Position numbers and translations under genes: made by a program. From JBBECJ01 sp963763325 (GTDB lineage Bacteria; Chloroflexota; Chloroflexia; Thermomicrobiales; CFX8), in contig CAVXOL010000024.1 in NCBI GenBank assembly GCA_963763325.1, positions 310,001-374,000 of the forward strand: a stretch of 64,000 nt of DNA. Reading direction: 5' to 3'. Shown in pieces: positions 62,888 through 64,000 of the stretch (position 1 is its first letter; every line of letters begins with the position of its first letter). Under the pieces are notes generated by a model. The model was given only the letters and a program-made list of their open reading frames with translations. It was not told the DNA's origin and did not search any database.

Positions 62888-63170
62888 TCGCTCGTAGCCC
62901 TCAGTCGCCAGTCAATACGACACCGCCCTCTGCGGCGGCGAGACGTGACTATGCCAGATGCTGAGATGGGTTGCCGATTGCCGCGAGGCAGCAGCCGTTG
63001 TGGCGGGGTTCGGCTGTCAATCTGGCTGCCTACCCGTACACTGGAGTCGACATGTCGAGCAGCGGACGTCCGCTTGATGTTGTTATGTCTCGTCATTGAC
63101 AGCGGTTACTCTACTTCTGTAGCATCGAAGGCGGCTGCCAGCCGCTGACCCAATTTGAAAGGCCCGTCGA
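62888..63170. other. divergent intergenic gap, no gene seen
   Basis: Nothing protein-like in either strand. GAAAGG at 63157-63162 is the ribosome site for the LarE-like gene. Promoters for both flanking genes must lie here but I cannot point to convincing hexamers. Confidence 0.4.
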
Positions 63171-64000
63171 TTGTCTCCTGAGACCACACAGAAATACGAT
63201 AGGCTGCGCCAGATCGTTGGCGAAATGGAATCCGCGCTTGTCGCGTACAGCGCAGGGGTCGATTCAACGCTCGTTCTCAAGGTCGCTCACGACGTGCTAG
63301 GGGATCGAGTCCTCGCGGCTACAGGCCTGTCCGACACGTACCCCGAAGAAGAGATGGACGAGGCGAAGGCGCTTGCTGCTGAAATCGGTGCCGAACATGT
63401 GCGCATCAACACGATGGAGTTGACCGATCCGCGCTACGCCAGCAATAACAGCCAGCGCTGCTTCTTCTGCAAGACCGAGCTGTACTCCAGGTTAGCCGCC
63501 GTCGCGCAGGAACGAGGTTTCGCCTGGGTCCTGGACGGCACCAATGCTGATGATCTCGGCGACCACCGCCCGGGCCTGCGTGCCGCCCGAGACTGGAACG
63601 TCCGAAGCCCGCTCGTCGAAGCCGGACTGACCAAGCAGGAGATCCGCGAGATTTCCAACGAACTTGGCCTCCGAACCTGGGACAAGCCCGCCTTCGCCTG
63701 CCTTTCATCGCGATTTCTGTACGGCGACCCAATCACCGTCGAGAAGCTGCAGAAAGTCGCCAAGGCCGAGAGCGCGATGCGCGAGCTCGGCTTCAAGGGT
63801 TTCCGAGTCCGACACCATGACAATGTCGCCCGGATCGAGCTGGAACTGGAAGACATGCCGCGCGCGCTCGAACTACGTGAAGAAATCACGACCGGGGTGA
63901 CCCAGGCGGGATACGCCTTCGTCACGTTAGACCTGGGCGGTTATAAAGCCGGCAACCTCAATAAGCTGCTCAAACCAAAGGTCATCGCGGCATCAACAGG
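63171..64000 (+). CDS. larE: LarE-like ATP-dependent sacrificial sulfur transferase (partial)
   Basis: The first 276 codons of a PP-loop protein run off the window end. SALVAYSAGVDSTLVLKVAH is the PP-loop SGGVDS-type motif. NNSQRCFFCKTELYSRL holds the Cys pair of the family, followed by VLDGTNADDLGDHRPGLRAA and PAFACLSSRFLYGDPIT. LarE donates sulfur for the nickel-pincer nucleotide cofactor of lactate racemase and related enzymes. TTG at 63171 is the likely start because GAAAGG lies eight bases upstream and the protein reads in frame from there; ATG 63225 is the next choice. larB and larC are not in the window. Confidence 0.86.
   Translation, partial: MSPETTQKYDRLRQIVGEMESALVAYSAGVDSTLVLKVAHDVLGDRVLAATGLSDTYPEEEMDEAKALAAEIGAEHVRINTMELTDPRYASNNSQRCFFCKTELYSRLAAVAQERGFAWVLDGTNADDLGDHRPGLRAARDWNVRSPLVEAGLTKQEIREISNELGLRTWDKPAFACLSSRFLYGDPITVEKLQKVAKAESAMRELGFKGFRVRHHDNVARIELELEDMPRALELREEITTGVTQAGYAFVTLDLGGYKAGNLNKLLKPKVIAAST

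Overview
The window looks like a stretch of chromosome from a Chloroflexota bacterium of the Thermomicrobia/Sphaerobacter type. This is inference. It rests on the high G+C (about 60% by eye), the mix of gene families (coproheme decarboxylase, ANTAR regulator, MoxR-DUF58-TgpA cluster, DnaB with DnaD-like and DnaC-like loaders, CdaA/CdaR) and on the style of the proteins. There is no rRNA and no CRISPR array.

Layout. 1-4 kb: zinc/manganese ABC transporter operon with a DtxR-type operator in its promoter and a winged helix fused to the last permease. 4-15 kb: metabolic genes (class III aminotransferase, MIP channel, PQQ-type sugar dehydrogenase, nuclease-like/HPRT fusion, PAP2 protein, two ferredoxins, deacetylase, HemQ, M16 peptidase). 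15-19.1 kb: ilvB-ilvN-ilvC on the minus strand behind a strong promoter and a leader peptide rich in Val, Ile and Leu codons followed by a hairpin, which is a transcription attenuator. 19.3-22 kb: three tRNAs and otsB-otsA. 22-30.5 kb: corA, a ribokinase-like gene and an operon moxR-DUF58-prsW-tgpA. 30.8-33.6 kb: polA.

33.6-40.6 kb is the accessory part: an IS630-type element, a secreted surface protein, a 148-base MITE-like element, and a lasso-peptide-type cluster (precursor, PqqD-like B1, transglutaminase-like B2, HprK-like kinase) with no cyclase gene in the window, followed by a convergent flippase. The precursor is unreadable as it stands, but a small base discrepancy restores a perfect YxxPxLxxxGxxxxxT leader motif.

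40.8-64 kb is mostly core: fmdB, cysS, rlmB, rplI, dnaB-dnaD-dnaC, a TPR protein, cdaA-cdaR, an ANTAR regulator. Then comes the minus-strand translation block tRNA-Thr, tRNA-Tyr, tuf, rpmG, tRNA-Trp, secE, nusG, rplK, rplA, rplJ, rplL, tRNA-Pro, and then rpsO, pnp, two membrane proteins and a partial larE.

A caution runs through the annotation. Many genes that should be intact (polA, cysS, ilvB, ilvN, pnp, the dnaC-like gene, a TPR gene, the aminotransferase, the lasso genes) are broken by small discrepancies that nearly all read as one or two extra bases. They are densest in ilvB-ilvN (about one per 60 bases). I read them as consensus sequencing errors, not biology, and give full gene spans across them. 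Database comparison was not possible; family names come from motifs read in the sequence.
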